Source: Marinifilaceae bacterium
Lineage (GTDB): Bacteria; Bacteroidota; Bacteroidia; Bacteroidales; Marinifilaceae
DNA: 64,000 bases
Reading direction: 5' to 3'
Assembly (NCBI GenBank): GCA_016936255.1
Contig: JAFGYE010000097.1
Coordinates: forward strand, 1-64,000
Shown: piece by piece, positions 15,821 to 26,115 of the stretch
How the letters are laid out: every line of letters begins with the position of its first letter
How positions within the stretch are numbered: the stretch's first letter is position 1
Notes under the pieces: generated by a model
The model's database searches: none
Told to the model about the DNA's origin: nothing
What the model saw: the letters and a program-made list of their open reading frames with translations, nothing else
Translations under genes and position numbers: made by a program

Positions 15821-17479
15821 ATGATTCAACGATATCTGTTTGAGAACAAAACTTCTGTTCATATTTTATTTTTATTAGTGGTTTGCTACTTTGCATTCTT
15901 CTTTGCCAACAGTAGTTTTTTTGTGAATATCATGGAAGCACGAAACTTTGTGACTGCCCGTGAAATGATTGAAAAAGGAAATTGGCTGGTGCCTACAATG
16001 AATGGCGAATTACGATTGGCTAAACCACCTCTTCCAACATGGATTACAGCAGTATTTGGAAGCTGGTTTGGAATCGAAAATATAAGCATGCTTCGATTTC
16101 CTGCTGCAATGGTTAGCTCCATCATGGTGATTTTGATGTATTTTTTCACTATCTCATTAAATAAAAACAGAATAGCCGCTTTGTGCAATAGTCTTGTCTT
16201 GGCATCAAGTTTCTATATCGTGTATATGGGAAGAACAGGAACCTGGGATATTTACTGTCATAGTTTTATGCTTGGTGCTATTCTCTTTTTACACAAAGCC
16301 TGGAAAACTGAAGATAAAAATTGGGGGTTATTTGCAGCAGCAGGTATCTTTTGGGGTTTATCTTTCTTAAGTAAAGGACCTGTCGCATTTTTTGCCGTTC
16401 TAATTCCATTTTTAATCGCCTATTCGTGGGTATACAAAGGAAAAGTAATTCTACAAAAATGGCAGCCGCTTTTATTAGCCATTGGAATATTTATTGTGAT
16501 CAGCTTTTGGTGGCCTGCTTTTATCTCTCTGGTTCACGCTGATGAAGCTGCCGCAATTGCTAAGCTGGAATCCGGTTCCTGGATGAACCGCCATGTCCGT
16601 CCGTTTTATTACTATTGGAATTTCCCTATTCAATCAGGAATCTGGACATTAATTATTTTCTCTGCATTGATTTTTCCTTATGCCTTTAAACGATTCGAAG
16701 CAAAAAAAGAATACAAATTTGCACTGATCTGGACCATCACGTCTGTTGTCTTACTTTCTTTAATTCCGGAAAAAAAAGACAGGTACCTGCTTCCAGTATT
16801 GATCCCAAGTGCTTTATTGGCTGGTCAATTGATTCAACACTTATTTCAGGTTTTCAAAAACGAAACGGCCGACAAATGGGATAAGCTCATTTGGGGAGCT
16901 AACCTCTGGTTAATTGCCATTGTTGCTCTTGTAATGCCTGTTGGAGTTTTCATCTTTTTCTATCAGGATCAACAAATATCCTTGCTGACATTTATTCTCT
17001 TTTCTCTTCTTTCCGAAGGAATCTTTCTGTTATTGCTGATGGCATGGAAAAACAAAAACATTCTAAACTTTGTTTTTGGAATGATTTGTCTGATGGCAAT
17101 TACTGAAGTGTTTATAATTCCAAACACCAGTAACTTACAAAACCGAAATCATAAATTTAAAAATATCCGTGAAGCCCGAAACATAGAATCAATAAAAGAC
17201 TTAAATCTATACAGTATTGGGAAAGAGGAATTTAGAATTGAATTGGTTTGGGAAATAGGACGAGAAGTAAAGTCGTGGAATACCGAAGAATTGAATGAAT
17301 TTCCTAAAGAAAAATCATTTGTTGTCTTCTCCTCTGAAAATCCAAAGGAATTGTTCTCCGACTTACAACTTCAAAATATGGAGTTTGAAACATTAGATTA
17401 TTACGACTACAATCGTCAACCCAAAGGAAACAAACGGTACTTTCAAAAGTACATGACTCTTATTAAGGTCCTTCAATAA
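15821..17479 (+). CDS. ArnT-like polyprenyl-phosphate-sugar glycosyltransferase (GT-C, GT39/83 group)
   Basis: A 552-residue protein with about 11-12 TM helices and the N-terminal GT-C signature of the ArnT/PMT group: acidic loop MEARNFVTAREMIEKGNW, then NGELRLAKPPLPTW near residues 62-75, where ArnT-type enzymes carry their essential acidic and Lys-Pro-Pro residues. ARTGTWDIYCHS- and EKKDRYLLPVLIP-like motifs follow. A periplasmic C-terminal domain of roughly 110 residues ends the protein. It should transfer a sugar from undecaprenyl phosphate onto lipid A or another periplasmic acceptor, using the product of the GT2 just upstream. The gap to the LABN gene is 12 bp. Confidence 0.88.
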   Translation: MIQRYLFENKTSVHILFLLVVCYFAFFFANSSFFVNIMEARNFVTAREMIEKGNWLVPTMNGELRLAKPPLPTWITAVFGSWFGIENISMLRFPAAMVSSIMVILMYFFTISLNKNRIAALCNSLVLASSFYIVYMGRTGTWDIYCHSFMLGAILFLHKAWKTEDKNWGLFAAAGIFWGLSFLSKGPVAFFAVLIPFLIAYSWVYKGKVILQKWQPLLLAIGIFIVISFWWPAFISLVHADEAAAIAKLESGSWMNRHVRPFYYYWNFPIQSGIWTLIIFSALIFPYAFKRFEAKKEYKFALIWTITSVVLLSLIPEKKDRYLLPVLIPSALLAGQLIQHLFQVFKNETADKWDKLIWGANLWLIAIVALVMPVGVFIFFYQDQQISLLTFILFSLLSEGIFLLLLMAWKNKNILNFVFGMICLMAITEVFIIPNTSNLQNRNHKFKNIREARNIESIKDLNLYSIGKEEFRIELVWEIGREVKSWNTEELNEFPKEKSFVVFSSENPKELFSDLQLQNMEFETLDYYDYNRQPKGNKRYFQKYMTLIKVLQ

Positions 17480-17655
17480 ATACTATTAGTTAAAAAAACC
17501 TAAGATTTCAGGCGAAAAAAGCCATCTTTCATGATTATAGAATAGCTTTGTTTTTACTTGTAAGTTAATTCTTCAATTGTTGAAGATCATTGATCTGTAT
17601 TTATCCAATTTTGATCCACACTTTTGAATCAAAATAAAAAACAAGTCAGAAGTAT

Positions 17656-18633
17656 ATGCAAACTGTAGAGAATAAATTAAAAAGAACCATTCTTGTAACC
17701 GGATGTGCTGGTTTTATTGGGTCTCATCTTTCAGAAAAATTACTATTACTGGGATATAAGGTTATTGGCATCGATAATTTCGACACTTTTTATCCGAAAA
17801 AAGTGAAAGAAGAAAATTTAAACGCTTTTCTTCAAAATTCCTCTTTTGCATTTTACGAACTGGATTTACGGATTGATTCGAGTCTGGATCGTATCGAAGA
17901 TCGGATTGATTTGGTGGTGCATTTGGCAGGTAAAGCAGGAGTCCGACCTTCCATTGAAGATCCGCAGGGATACATCGACAGCAACATTACAGCGACCAGA
18001 AACGTATTGGATTTTATGAGAAAAAAAGGAATCAAAAAACTAGCTTTTGCTTCCTCCTCTTCCGTTTACGGCAACAACAAAGACGTTCCTTTTTCGGAAA
18101 CTCACAATGTTGATCGTGCCATTTCGCCTTATGCATTTTCTAAAAAATCCTGCGAAGTTTTAAACCACAGCTATCATCATTTGTATGATTTGGATATTAT
18201 TAACATGAGATTTTTCACCGTTTTTGGTCCTCGTCAGCGACCCGATCTGGCCATTCATAAATTTCTGAAATTGTTCCGAAATGAACAGCCGATTCCAATG
18301 TTTGGAGATGGTTCAACGGCAAGAGATTATACTTTCGTTGATGATACTGTGGAGGGAATTGTAAAAAGCTGCAACTATCTTTTCAATCACGAACAGGTTT
18401 TTGAAACCATAAACCTGGGCAACAGCTACCCTATACTTCTTCGCGACATGATTGCGATTATCGCAAAAAATGCGAAATGTGAACCGCAAATCAATCATCT
18501 GCCAATGCAGGCAGGAGATGTTGAACAAACTTATGCTGACATTTCCCGTGCAAAAGAACTGATTGGTTACAATCCACAAGTTAGTTTCGAAGAAGGAATT
18601 AAACGTTTTATAACTTGGTTCGACAATCAATAA
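17656..18633 (+). CDS. NAD-dependent nucleotide-sugar epimerase (UDP-glucuronate/glucose 4-epimerase type)
   Basis: A 325-residue extended short-chain dehydrogenase. The Rossmann motif is VTGCAGFIGSHL (Gly16, Gly19 and Gly22 region), with catalytic Ser in FASSSSVYGNN (134-136) and the YxxxK pair Tyr159/Lys163 (PYAFSKKS). RFFTVFGPRQRPDLAIHKF and ARDYTFVDDTVEGI fit UDP-glucuronate 4-epimerases and their relatives. It sits 176 bp after the ArnT-like gene, probably still serving the same pathway by making the nucleotide sugar that is transferred. The exact substrate is not determinable from sequence. It ends before a convergent bidirectional terminator. Confidence 0.88.
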   Translation: MQTVENKLKRTILVTGCAGFIGSHLSEKLLLLGYKVIGIDNFDTFYPKKVKEENLNAFLQNSSFAFYELDLRIDSSLDRIEDRIDLVVHLAGKAGVRPSIEDPQGYIDSNITATRNVLDFMRKKGIKKLAFASSSSVYGNNKDVPFSETHNVDRAISPYAFSKKSCEVLNHSYHHLYDLDIINMRFFTVFGPRQRPDLAIHKFLKLFRNEQPIPMFGDGSTARDYTFVDDTVEGIVKSCNYLFNHEQVFETINLGNSYPILLRDMIAIIAKNAKCEPQINHLPMQAGDVEQTYADISRAKELIGYNPQVSFEEGIKRFITWFDNQ

Positions 18634-18660
18634 GAATCATCTGTATTGAGTTAAAACATA

Positions 18661-18694
18661 AAAAAGAGACTCCAAATCAATTGAAGTCTCTTTT
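18661..18694. terminator. Bidirectional terminator between epimerase and glutathione peroxidase genes
   Basis: AAAAGAGACT pairs with AGTCTCTTTT, with a short inner CAA/TTG extension. A-run and T-run flanks allow it to end both the plus-strand epimerase unit and the minus-strand peroxidase gene. Confidence 0.85.
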
Positions 18695-18721
18695 CATATT
18701 TTTTCTGATTCACAATCAGAA

Positions 18722-19372
18722 TTATAACATTCCTTTTATTTCATCTTCGAAATCTTCAGGAGCAACGTTTGGTTCAATTCGTTTTACCACTTTTCCATTT
18801 CTATCGATAATAAATTTGGTGAAATTCCATTTGATCCCGTTTCCTTCATAAATCTCAGGAAATTTTTCACTGATAAATCCCTTGAATTTTTGTCCCGATT
18901 CTGAATCATCAAAACCTAAAAACGGTTTTTCTTCAGTCAGCATTTTATAAAGAGGATGAGCATTTTCCCCACGAACTTCAATTTTCTCGAACATTGGAAA
19001 GCTTACGCCATAGTTTTTCTCACAAAAAGCAGCAATTTCTTCCGATGTTCCAGGCTCTTGTTCCAGAAACTGATTGCTCGGAAATCCTAAAATTACGAAT
19101 CCCTGGTCTTTGTATTTCTGATACATTGCTTCCAAACCTTTGTATTGTGGCGTTAAACCGCATTTACTTGCCGTATTAACAACCAAAACAACTTTTCCTT
19201 TATACTGATTCAAATCAACTTCCGCACCAGTTAAAGAGGCTACTTTAAAGCCATACAATCCTTCTTTCATACATTTCTCTTTTTTACAATCTTTCTTTGT
19301 CTCTGTTTGTGCTATTGTCTGATAAGACATCAAACCTACAGCAAATATTAGCAGTAAGGCAATTTTTTTCAT
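18722..19372 (-). CDS. Exported glutathione peroxidase-family thiol peroxidase
   Basis: A 216-residue protein with an N-terminal signal peptide (MKKIALLLIFAVGLMSYQTI-AQ) and a complete GPx fold. The peroxidatic Cys71 is in NTASKCGLTPQY, Gln101 in FPSNQF and Trp182-Asn183 in WNFTKF, giving the usual catalytic set. A second Cys117 (AAFCEKN) suits an atypical 2-Cys, thioredoxin-dependent mechanism. The active residue is Cys, not selenocysteine. It would reduce hydroperoxides in the periplasm. The Cys-containing linker after the signal peptide (KKDCKKEKCMKEG) is unusual and could be a redox or metal-binding extra. It is monocistronic. Confidence 0.92.
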   Translation of the reverse strand: MKKIALLLIFAVGLMSYQTIAQTETKKDCKKEKCMKEGLYGFKVASLTGAEVDLNQYKGKVVLVVNTASKCGLTPQYKGLEAMYQKYKDQGFVILGFPSNQFLEQEPGTSEEIAAFCEKNYGVSFPMFEKIEVRGENAHPLYKMLTEEKPFLGFDDSESGQKFKGFISEKFPEIYEGNGIKWNFTKFIIDRNGKVVKRIEPNVAPEDFEDEIKGML

Positions 19373-19515
19373 TTCGACTATTTTTATCGTTTGTGTTTGT
19401 TTTGCATTTCGAAAAAATCCATTCCAATTTGTATCGCATGCGATACAAATATATGCTTTTATTTTTAATTGTTTTAAATAAGCGTGTTAAATATCTGTTA
19501 ACTGATTAAAATAAT

Positions 19516-20550
19516 TCAAGCCATCCGTTGAATCACTTCTTTGGCCACCCATTCCGGAGTAATATCTACCATACATTGCTGGTAAACCTTTTGTTTGCAC
19601 TTCCCTGAGCCATCTTTTGTGCATGGCCGGCATTTCATATCCACTTCGAGGGTTTTGATTTGTTCTCCCGTGGTAAATCCAAATGCAGTTGGCCCCATTA
19701 AAGATAAAGCAGGAATACCAAACTTATCTGCAGCATGCAAAAAACCAGTATCACCGGAAATTACCAAGTTCGATTTCTGAACCAAATAACAGGATTCCAG
19801 TAAATTGGTTTTTCCGCTAAGGTTCAGAACTCTTTCTTTTGCTGCAGCCTCAATCTCTTCACAAAAAACGTCATCAGGTCCGGCTAAAATTACAAAATGA
19901 TAATCCGGCAATTGCTGCACCAACTTTTGCCAATGAGAGACAGGCCAACGTTTCATCATCCAGGCTGCAGAAGGAACCAAAGTGACCAATTTGGATGGTT
20001 CCCCCTTTAAATTTGAAAAAACCTTATCCTCCATTTTCATCTTTAACTCCTCAGGAAAATACCAATTGGCATTGACTTTTGAATAATCGGTTAAGCCCCA
20101 TTTCTCAAGAGGTTTTCGGTACGAAAGCATTCCTTTAAAAGGCATTGGAAAACGATCAATACCTAACTTAAATAACAAAATTCTTTTGATTCGATCTTTG
20201 CTTCGCATAGTATACTTAGATCCAATACCAAACCAACGTTTCCATCTCGGCACCAATACTGTTTTCAGCACAATCGACCGAATATTGCTGTGAGCATCAT
20301 AAACGAAATCAAATTTTTCCTTTTTAAGCTCTTTTGCCTGCTTTATAAGACCTTTAAATCCCTGTCCTCTATCAAATCCCCAAACTTTGCAGATACGCTG
20401 ATCCATCGCTAAAAAGGAAGACATGTCTTTTCTTGCAATCCAATGAATCTCAGCATCCGGATAATGGTTTAAAATACCATCCACAGTTGTCATACACTGA
20501 ATAATATCACCTATGGAAGAGAAACGAATAATCAGGAATTTTTTAGGCAT
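19516..20550 (-). CDS. GT9 heptosyltransferase-like glycosyltransferase
   Basis: A 344-residue GT-B enzyme of family 9. The start FLIIRFSSIGDIIQCMTTVD is the hallmark ADP-heptose-binding entry motif, and LISGDTGFLHAADKFGIPAL with LMGPT is the C-terminal donor-site motif (here preceded by NLV). VPSAAWMMKRWPVSHW fits the acceptor side. It probably adds heptose or a related sugar to lipopolysaccharide core at the cytoplasmic face. A Cys-rich C-terminus (CRPCTKDGSGKCKQKVYQQC) is a common feature of the family. It is monocistronic and lies beside the envelope-modification locus, though on the other strand. Confidence 0.9.
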   Translation of the reverse strand: MPKKFLIIRFSSIGDIIQCMTTVDGILNHYPDAEIHWIARKDMSSFLAMDQRICKVWGFDRGQGFKGLIKQAKELKKEKFDFVYDAHSNIRSIVLKTVLVPRWKRWFGIGSKYTMRSKDRIKRILLFKLGIDRFPMPFKGMLSYRKPLEKWGLTDYSKVNANWYFPEELKMKMEDKVFSNLKGEPSKLVTLVPSAAWMMKRWPVSHWQKLVQQLPDYHFVILAGPDDVFCEEIEAAAKERVLNLSGKTNLLESCYLVQKSNLVISGDTGFLHAADKFGIPALSLMGPTAFGFTTGEQIKTLEVDMKCRPCTKDGSGKCKQKVYQQCMVDITPEWVAKEVIQRMA

Positions 20551-20615
20551 TTTTTCTAGTATCTGGTACGGAGTAAATAGACTATTTACAGCTTTTGTTT
20601 AAACAATTATAGTCA

Positions 20616-20623
20616 CAAAAATA
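20616..20623 (-). promoter_or_regulatory. Candidate -7 element for the GT9 gene
   Basis: Read on the minus strand this is TATTTTTG, matching TAnnTTTG, about 65 bp before the GT9 start codon. A TTG lies 22 bp further upstream (20646-20648), a plausible if loose -33 element. Confidence 0.4.
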
Positions 20624-20659
20624 GTAAGAGTAGTTAGGAAATCCACAATGTTGGCCATA

Positions 20660-20691
20660 AAAAAAGAGACTTTAGAAATTCTAAAGTCTCT
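20660..20691 (-). terminator. Terminator of the atpD-atpC unit
   Basis: AGAGACTTTAGA and TCTAAAGTCTCT form a perfect 12-bp stem with a 3-nt loop. Read on the minus strand it is followed by a run of Ts (20658-20664), placed about 70 bp after the atpC stop. Confidence 0.9.
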
Positions 20692-20760
20692 TTACGATAA
20701 GTTGTATTGCCAATATTAAGTACTGATTACTATCGTACTAAATACGAACTTCTATTTTCT

Positions 20761-21000
20761 CTAGTTATCTGCCAATACTGAAATTACATTTTTCTTACAT
20801 TCAACAATACCTCCGTTGACTTCAAAGAAAATTTCAACACCTCCAACAGGTTTTAGTTTAATCGTTCCTTTCTCCAGACTAGAAACAATTGGAGCATGGT
20901 TTTTCAATATTTCAAAAGATCCGTTTTTTCCTGGTAGCTGAACCAATTCAACTTCTCCGGAATACAGACACTTCTCAGGCGTAACAATTTCCAAATGCAT
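20761..21000 (-). CDS. atpC: F-type ATP synthase epsilon subunit (short form)
   Basis: A 79-residue epsilon subunit consisting only of the N-terminal beta-sandwich (MHLEIVTPEKCLYSGEVELV, PGKNGSFEILKNHAPIVSSL, and a glycine-rich end). The C-terminal helical hairpin of about 50 residues, which inhibits ATP hydrolysis in many bacteria, is absent. Short epsilon subunits are usual in Bacteroidota as far as I recall. The subunit belongs to the central stalk of F1. It follows atpD by 54 bp on the minus strand and ends before a strong terminator. Confidence 0.93.
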   Translation of the reverse strand: MHLEIVTPEKCLYSGEVELVQLPGKNGSFEILKNHAPIVSSLEKGTIKLKPVGGVEIFFEVNGGIVECKKNVISVLADN

Positions 21001-21054
21001 AATTAAAAATTCTAAATTACAAGCACTTACACTTCAAGTATTTTAGGTGTCTTT

Positions 21055-22569
<1,515 letters not shown>

Positions 22570-22607
22570 TTACATTTTTTTTTTGGATCATTAATATCGC
22601 GTGACAA

Positions 22608-22615
22608 CAAATTTA
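22608..22615 (-). promoter_or_regulatory. Candidate -7 element for atpD-atpC
   Basis: Read on the minus strand this is TAAATTTG, a TAnnTTTG match about 40 bp before the atpD start codon. TTGAC lies 11 bp upstream, closer than the expected spacing, so the -33 assignment is uncertain. Confidence 0.35.
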
Positions 22616-22662
22616 AAATTTTTTGTCAATAAAGGAGACTCTTATCTGAATTTTTAACATTC

Positions 22663-23637
22663 TTAAACGGAACGATTTACTAATCCTTTAACCAGTGAAT
22701 AAAGTTCCTTTTTCTTTTCGGCCTCAACATCAACTTTATCGAGGTATTCAAGACATAAAGCAAAATAATCTTCAATTTTATTCTGCGAATATTCACGAAC
22801 ATTTAACTGCTCATAAATAGCCCTTACAGCCATTATTTTTTCTTCCGGATTAAAAAATTTCGTTGTAATCCAAGACTTTAATTCTTCTTCAATATCTCCC
22901 GAAGCTGTTTCCAGGGCTTTAATTAAAAGAAAGGTTTTCTTATTGGATAGGATATCACCACCAATTTTCTTTCCAAAAACAGCCTCATCACCAAAAACAT
23001 CTAAAAGATCGTCCTGAAGTTGAAATGCCATACCTAAATTCATACCAAAATGATATAATAATTCCGCATCTTTTGAGCTGGCATCGCCCATTATTGCGCC
23101 CATTTTTAGACTTCCGCCTAATAGAACAGCTGTTTTCAACCGAATCATATTTAAATATTCTTCAATCTTAACATCATTTCTATCTTCAAATTCCATGTCG
23201 AACTGCTGTCCTTCACAAACTTCCAATGCTGTTTGATTGAACACAGTAAGAACATCCCGCAGGTATTTGTCTTCGCAGGAACCAATATACTGATATGCCT
23301 TAATGGACATAGCATCACCAGAAAGAATGGCTACGTTACTGTTCCATTTTTCGTGTACAGTTTTCTTACTTCTGCGTATTGGAGCGTTGTCCATTACATC
23401 ATCATGCAAGAGTGTAAAATTGTGAAACACTTCTATTCCGATGGCAGGCAAACAAACTTTTGAAAGATCATCCTTGTATAAATTAGCACTCAGCAGGACT
23501 AAAATTGGACGAAGCCGCTTCCCTCCAATGCCTAATATATATTTCATTGGCTCGAAAAGGCCTTCCGGCGGAGCCGAAAACTCCAATCCATCAATCTCTT
23601 TATCAATGATTTCCTGAAGATCATTAAAACTATACAT
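22663..23637 (-). CDS. Polyprenyl (E)-diphosphate synthase, short-chain type
   Basis: A 324-residue trans-isoprenyl diphosphate synthase. The first aspartate-rich motif is LLHDDVMDNAPIRR (Asp79, Asp80, Asp83), the second is FQLQDDLLDVFGD near residue 205, and GGKRLRP (38-44) binds the diphosphate. It condenses isopentenyl diphosphate with allylic diphosphates using Mg2+. Residues before the first motif (GIEVFHNFTLLHDD) suggest a geranylgeranyl-type product, but chain length cannot be fixed by eye. A second paralogue lies at 59048-60034. It is downstream of an MMPL exporter gene by about 57 bp, probably co-transcribed. Confidence 0.9.
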   Translation of the reverse strand: MYSFNDLQEIIDKEIDGLEFSAPPEGLFEPMKYILGIGGKRLRPILVLLSANLYKDDLSKVCLPAIGIEVFHNFTLLHDDVMDNAPIRRSKKTVHEKWNSNVAILSGDAMSIKAYQYIGSCEDKYLRDVLTVFNQTALEVCEGQQFDMEFEDRNDVKIEEYLNMIRLKTAVLLGGSLKMGAIMGDASSKDAELLYHFGMNLGMAFQLQDDLLDVFGDEAVFGKKIGGDILSNKKTFLLIKALETASGDIEEELKSWITTKFFNPEEKIMAVRAIYEQLNVREYSQNKIEDYFALCLEYLDKVDVEAEKKKELYSLVKGLVNRSV

Positions 23638-23694
23638 GATTTACAATCAATTTTTAGTGTGTATTTTTAAACAGTTCACTAAAATATAAAAAAA

Positions 23695-26115
23695 TCAATT
23701 CACAAGGCTTTCTTTTTCCTCTTTGTTTTCACTTGGTGCAATTCTAAGATCATCGAGCTCAATATCTTCCTCTTCATCGAAAATTTGAAGCAGTGGTTCT
23801 TTAAACGATCGGTTGGTAATAAACTTCTCAAGCGTGAGCAACAATGACGGCAACAAAATTAAGTTGGAGAGCATCGCTGAAAGTAAAGTTACGGACACTA
23901 ATACCCCCAGAGAAACAGTTCCTCCAAAATCAGATAAGGCAAAAATACCAAAACCAAAAAACAAAATAATAGAGGTATACATCATACTCTGACCTGTTTC
24001 GCGAAGGGCAAGAACAACAGATGATCGGATACTCCAATTGGTTGCTTTCAATTCTTGCCGGTATTTTGCCAAATAGTGAATTGTATCGTCAACAGAAATA
24101 CCAAATGCGATACTAAACACCAATATGGTTGATGCTTTAATGGGAATACCGAAAAAGCCCATTAACGCAGCTGTAATTATCAATGGCAAAAGGTTTGGCA
24201 GCAAAGCAACCACAACCATTCTTTTGGAAGAAAACATCCACGCCATGAATGAAGCAATAAGAAAAATTGCCAAAGCAAGACTTATAAATAAATTCTTTAC
24301 CAGATATTTATTTCCTTTAAAAAAGATAATACTGGATCCAGTTACATTAACGGTATACTGATCTTCAGGAAAAATATTACTTACATGAGCAAGAATTCTT
24401 TGTTCCATTTCTTCCATTCTGGTAGTTCCAATATCCTTCATTCGAAAGCTCATTCGGGTAATTGACTGAGTCGAATCCACGAAAGTACTGAACAACTTGG
24501 AATCATCACCGGTATCGGCTTTAGCCAAATAGGACATAATCACATTTCGAGTCTGGTTACTAGGCAAATCGTAGTATTTTTCTTTGCCATTGAAATACGC
24601 CTGATTGGCAAATTTTGCCGCCTCAACAATCGAAACGGATGATGATATTTCCGGATATGATTTTAACGTATCGTTAAGAGCATTTAATCGTTTTAAGGTT
24701 GATAATTTTAAAATGCCTGCCTTTTTCTTAGTTTCTACCATCACTTCCAAAGGCATTATTCCATCCATGTTCTTTTCTAAGAACTTTAAATCCTGAAATA
24801 TTACATTGTCATGTGGCAGGTCATCAACCATATAACCGGTACTTTTCATTTTGCTGATTCCAAAAATGCCTAGGACAAGCAAAACAAAACTTAGCGTATA
24901 AACTACAGTCCGTCTGTTCAATACAATCTTTACTAATTTACCCACAAACCATACTGTCATTTTATTTTCCAAATGACTTGTCGCTTTTTGATCCGGAGGA
25001 TTTAAAAAACTAAAAATGATAGGAATTAGTAGTAAAGAAAGGACAAAAACCACCATGATATTTAAGGCCGCAATCACCCCAAATTCTTTTAATATCTGAC
25101 TGGAAGTCACAATAAAAGTAGCAAAACCTGATGCTGTAGTAAGATTGGTTAAAAAGGTTGCATTCCCAATTTTTGATACCACACGTTGCAAGGCTTTTAT
25201 CTTGTTATTGTGGCGAATGTACTCTCCATGGTATTTATTGATCAGAAAAACGGAATTCGGAATTCCGATCACCACTAGTAATGGCGGTAACATAGCGGTA
25301 AGTAAAGTAATTTTGTAATCGAACAAGACCATGGATCCCACGGCCCAGATGACACTCAAACCTACAACCAACATACAGAAGAAAACCACTTTAAAAGAGC
25401 GGAAAAACATAAATAAAATAATCGCAGTGACTAAAAGAGAAAGGTAAATGAACATGTTCATCTCCTTTTTAATCATTTGTGCAGTAACTACCCGAATATA
25501 AGGAAGTCCTGAGTATTTCATTTCTAAATTGTACTTGGCTGTAAAACGGTCGGTAATTTCCCGAACCTTAACAACCATTGGCTCACGCGCTTTCGAATTA
25601 ATTATTCGTGCGTTCACCGTAATTCCCATCAAAAATGTATGAGATTCTTTATTAATTAAGCTCCCTTGATAAAATGGCAATGACTCGGCAATAAGAGCAA
25701 GACTATCTAATTCTTCCTGCGAACTTAATTTCTTTGGGAATATTGATTGAAATTCAAATCTCTTGGCTTCACTGTTTTTGTTGATATTGTAGGTATGTGC
25801 GATGGAAACCACTGCATCAATTCCATCCAAAGCTTTCAAACTATCTCCTAAGGAAATCCAATCGTTAAATTTCTCCAGTTCATAAAAGTCAGGATCCTGA
25901 ACCGCAAAAAACATTACATTTCCCTCTTGTCCAAAAGTGTTTTTAAAACGCTCGTATTCAACAGATGCAGGGTCATCATCAGGAAGGAGTGCCGCATACT
26001 GATAGGACATCTCCACAAATTGAGCTTTGTACCCCATAAATATTGTGATAAGTCCAATTATCACCAAAAGTAAAATTCTATTCCTAAGAATTAATCCTGC
26101 AATTCTGTTCCACAT
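23695..26115 (-). CDS. MMPL/RND-superfamily exporter with sterol-sensing-like fold
   Basis: An 806-residue protein with two halves, each made of one TM helix, a large periplasmic domain and five further TM helices. The TM4 motif VIGIPNSVFLINKYHGEY in the first half and FGISVDDTIHYLAKYRQEL in the second carry the polar residues used for proton relay in this superfamily. The C-terminal tail is acidic (DEEEDIELDDL). MMPL/HpnN-like members move lipids or hydrophobic compounds to the outer leaflet or the outer membrane. The neighbouring prenyl synthase could hint at an isoprenoid lipid cargo, but this is speculative. Confidence 0.85.
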   Translation of the reverse strand: MWNRIAGLILRNRILLLVIIGLITIFMGYKAQFVEMSYQYAALLPDDDPASVEYERFKNTFGQEGNVMFFAVQDPDFYELEKFNDWISLGDSLKALDGIDAVVSIAHTYNINKNSEAKRFEFQSIFPKKLSSQEELDSLALIAESLPFYQGSLINKESHTFLMGITVNARIINSKAREPMVVKVREITDRFTAKYNLEMKYSGLPYIRVVTAQMIKKEMNMFIYLSLLVTAIILFMFFRSFKVVFFCMLVVGLSVIWAVGSMVLFDYKITLLTAMLPPLLVVIGIPNSVFLINKYHGEYIRHNNKIKALQRVVSKIGNATFLTNLTTASGFATFIVTSSQILKEFGVIAALNIMVVFVLSLLLIPIIFSFLNPPDQKATSHLENKMTVWFVGKLVKIVLNRRTVVYTLSFVLLVLGIFGISKMKSTGYMVDDLPHDNVIFQDLKFLEKNMDGIMPLEVMVETKKKAGILKLSTLKRLNALNDTLKSYPEISSSVSIVEAAKFANQAYFNGKEKYYDLPSNQTRNVIMSYLAKADTGDDSKLFSTFVDSTQSITRMSFRMKDIGTTRMEEMEQRILAHVSNIFPEDQYTVNVTGSSIIFFKGNKYLVKNLFISLALAIFLIASFMAWMFSSKRMVVVALLPNLLPLIITAALMGFFGIPIKASTILVFSIAFGISVDDTIHYLAKYRQELKATNWSIRSSVVLALRETGQSMMYTSIILFFGFGIFALSDFGGTVSLGVLVSVTLLSAMLSNLILLPSLLLTLEKFITNRSFKEPLLQIFDEEEDIELDDLRIAPSENKEEKESLVN

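Noticed and set aside
18722-19372. Selenocysteine glutathione peroxidase
   Set aside because: The active-site codon encodes Cys and the frame has no in-frame TGA.
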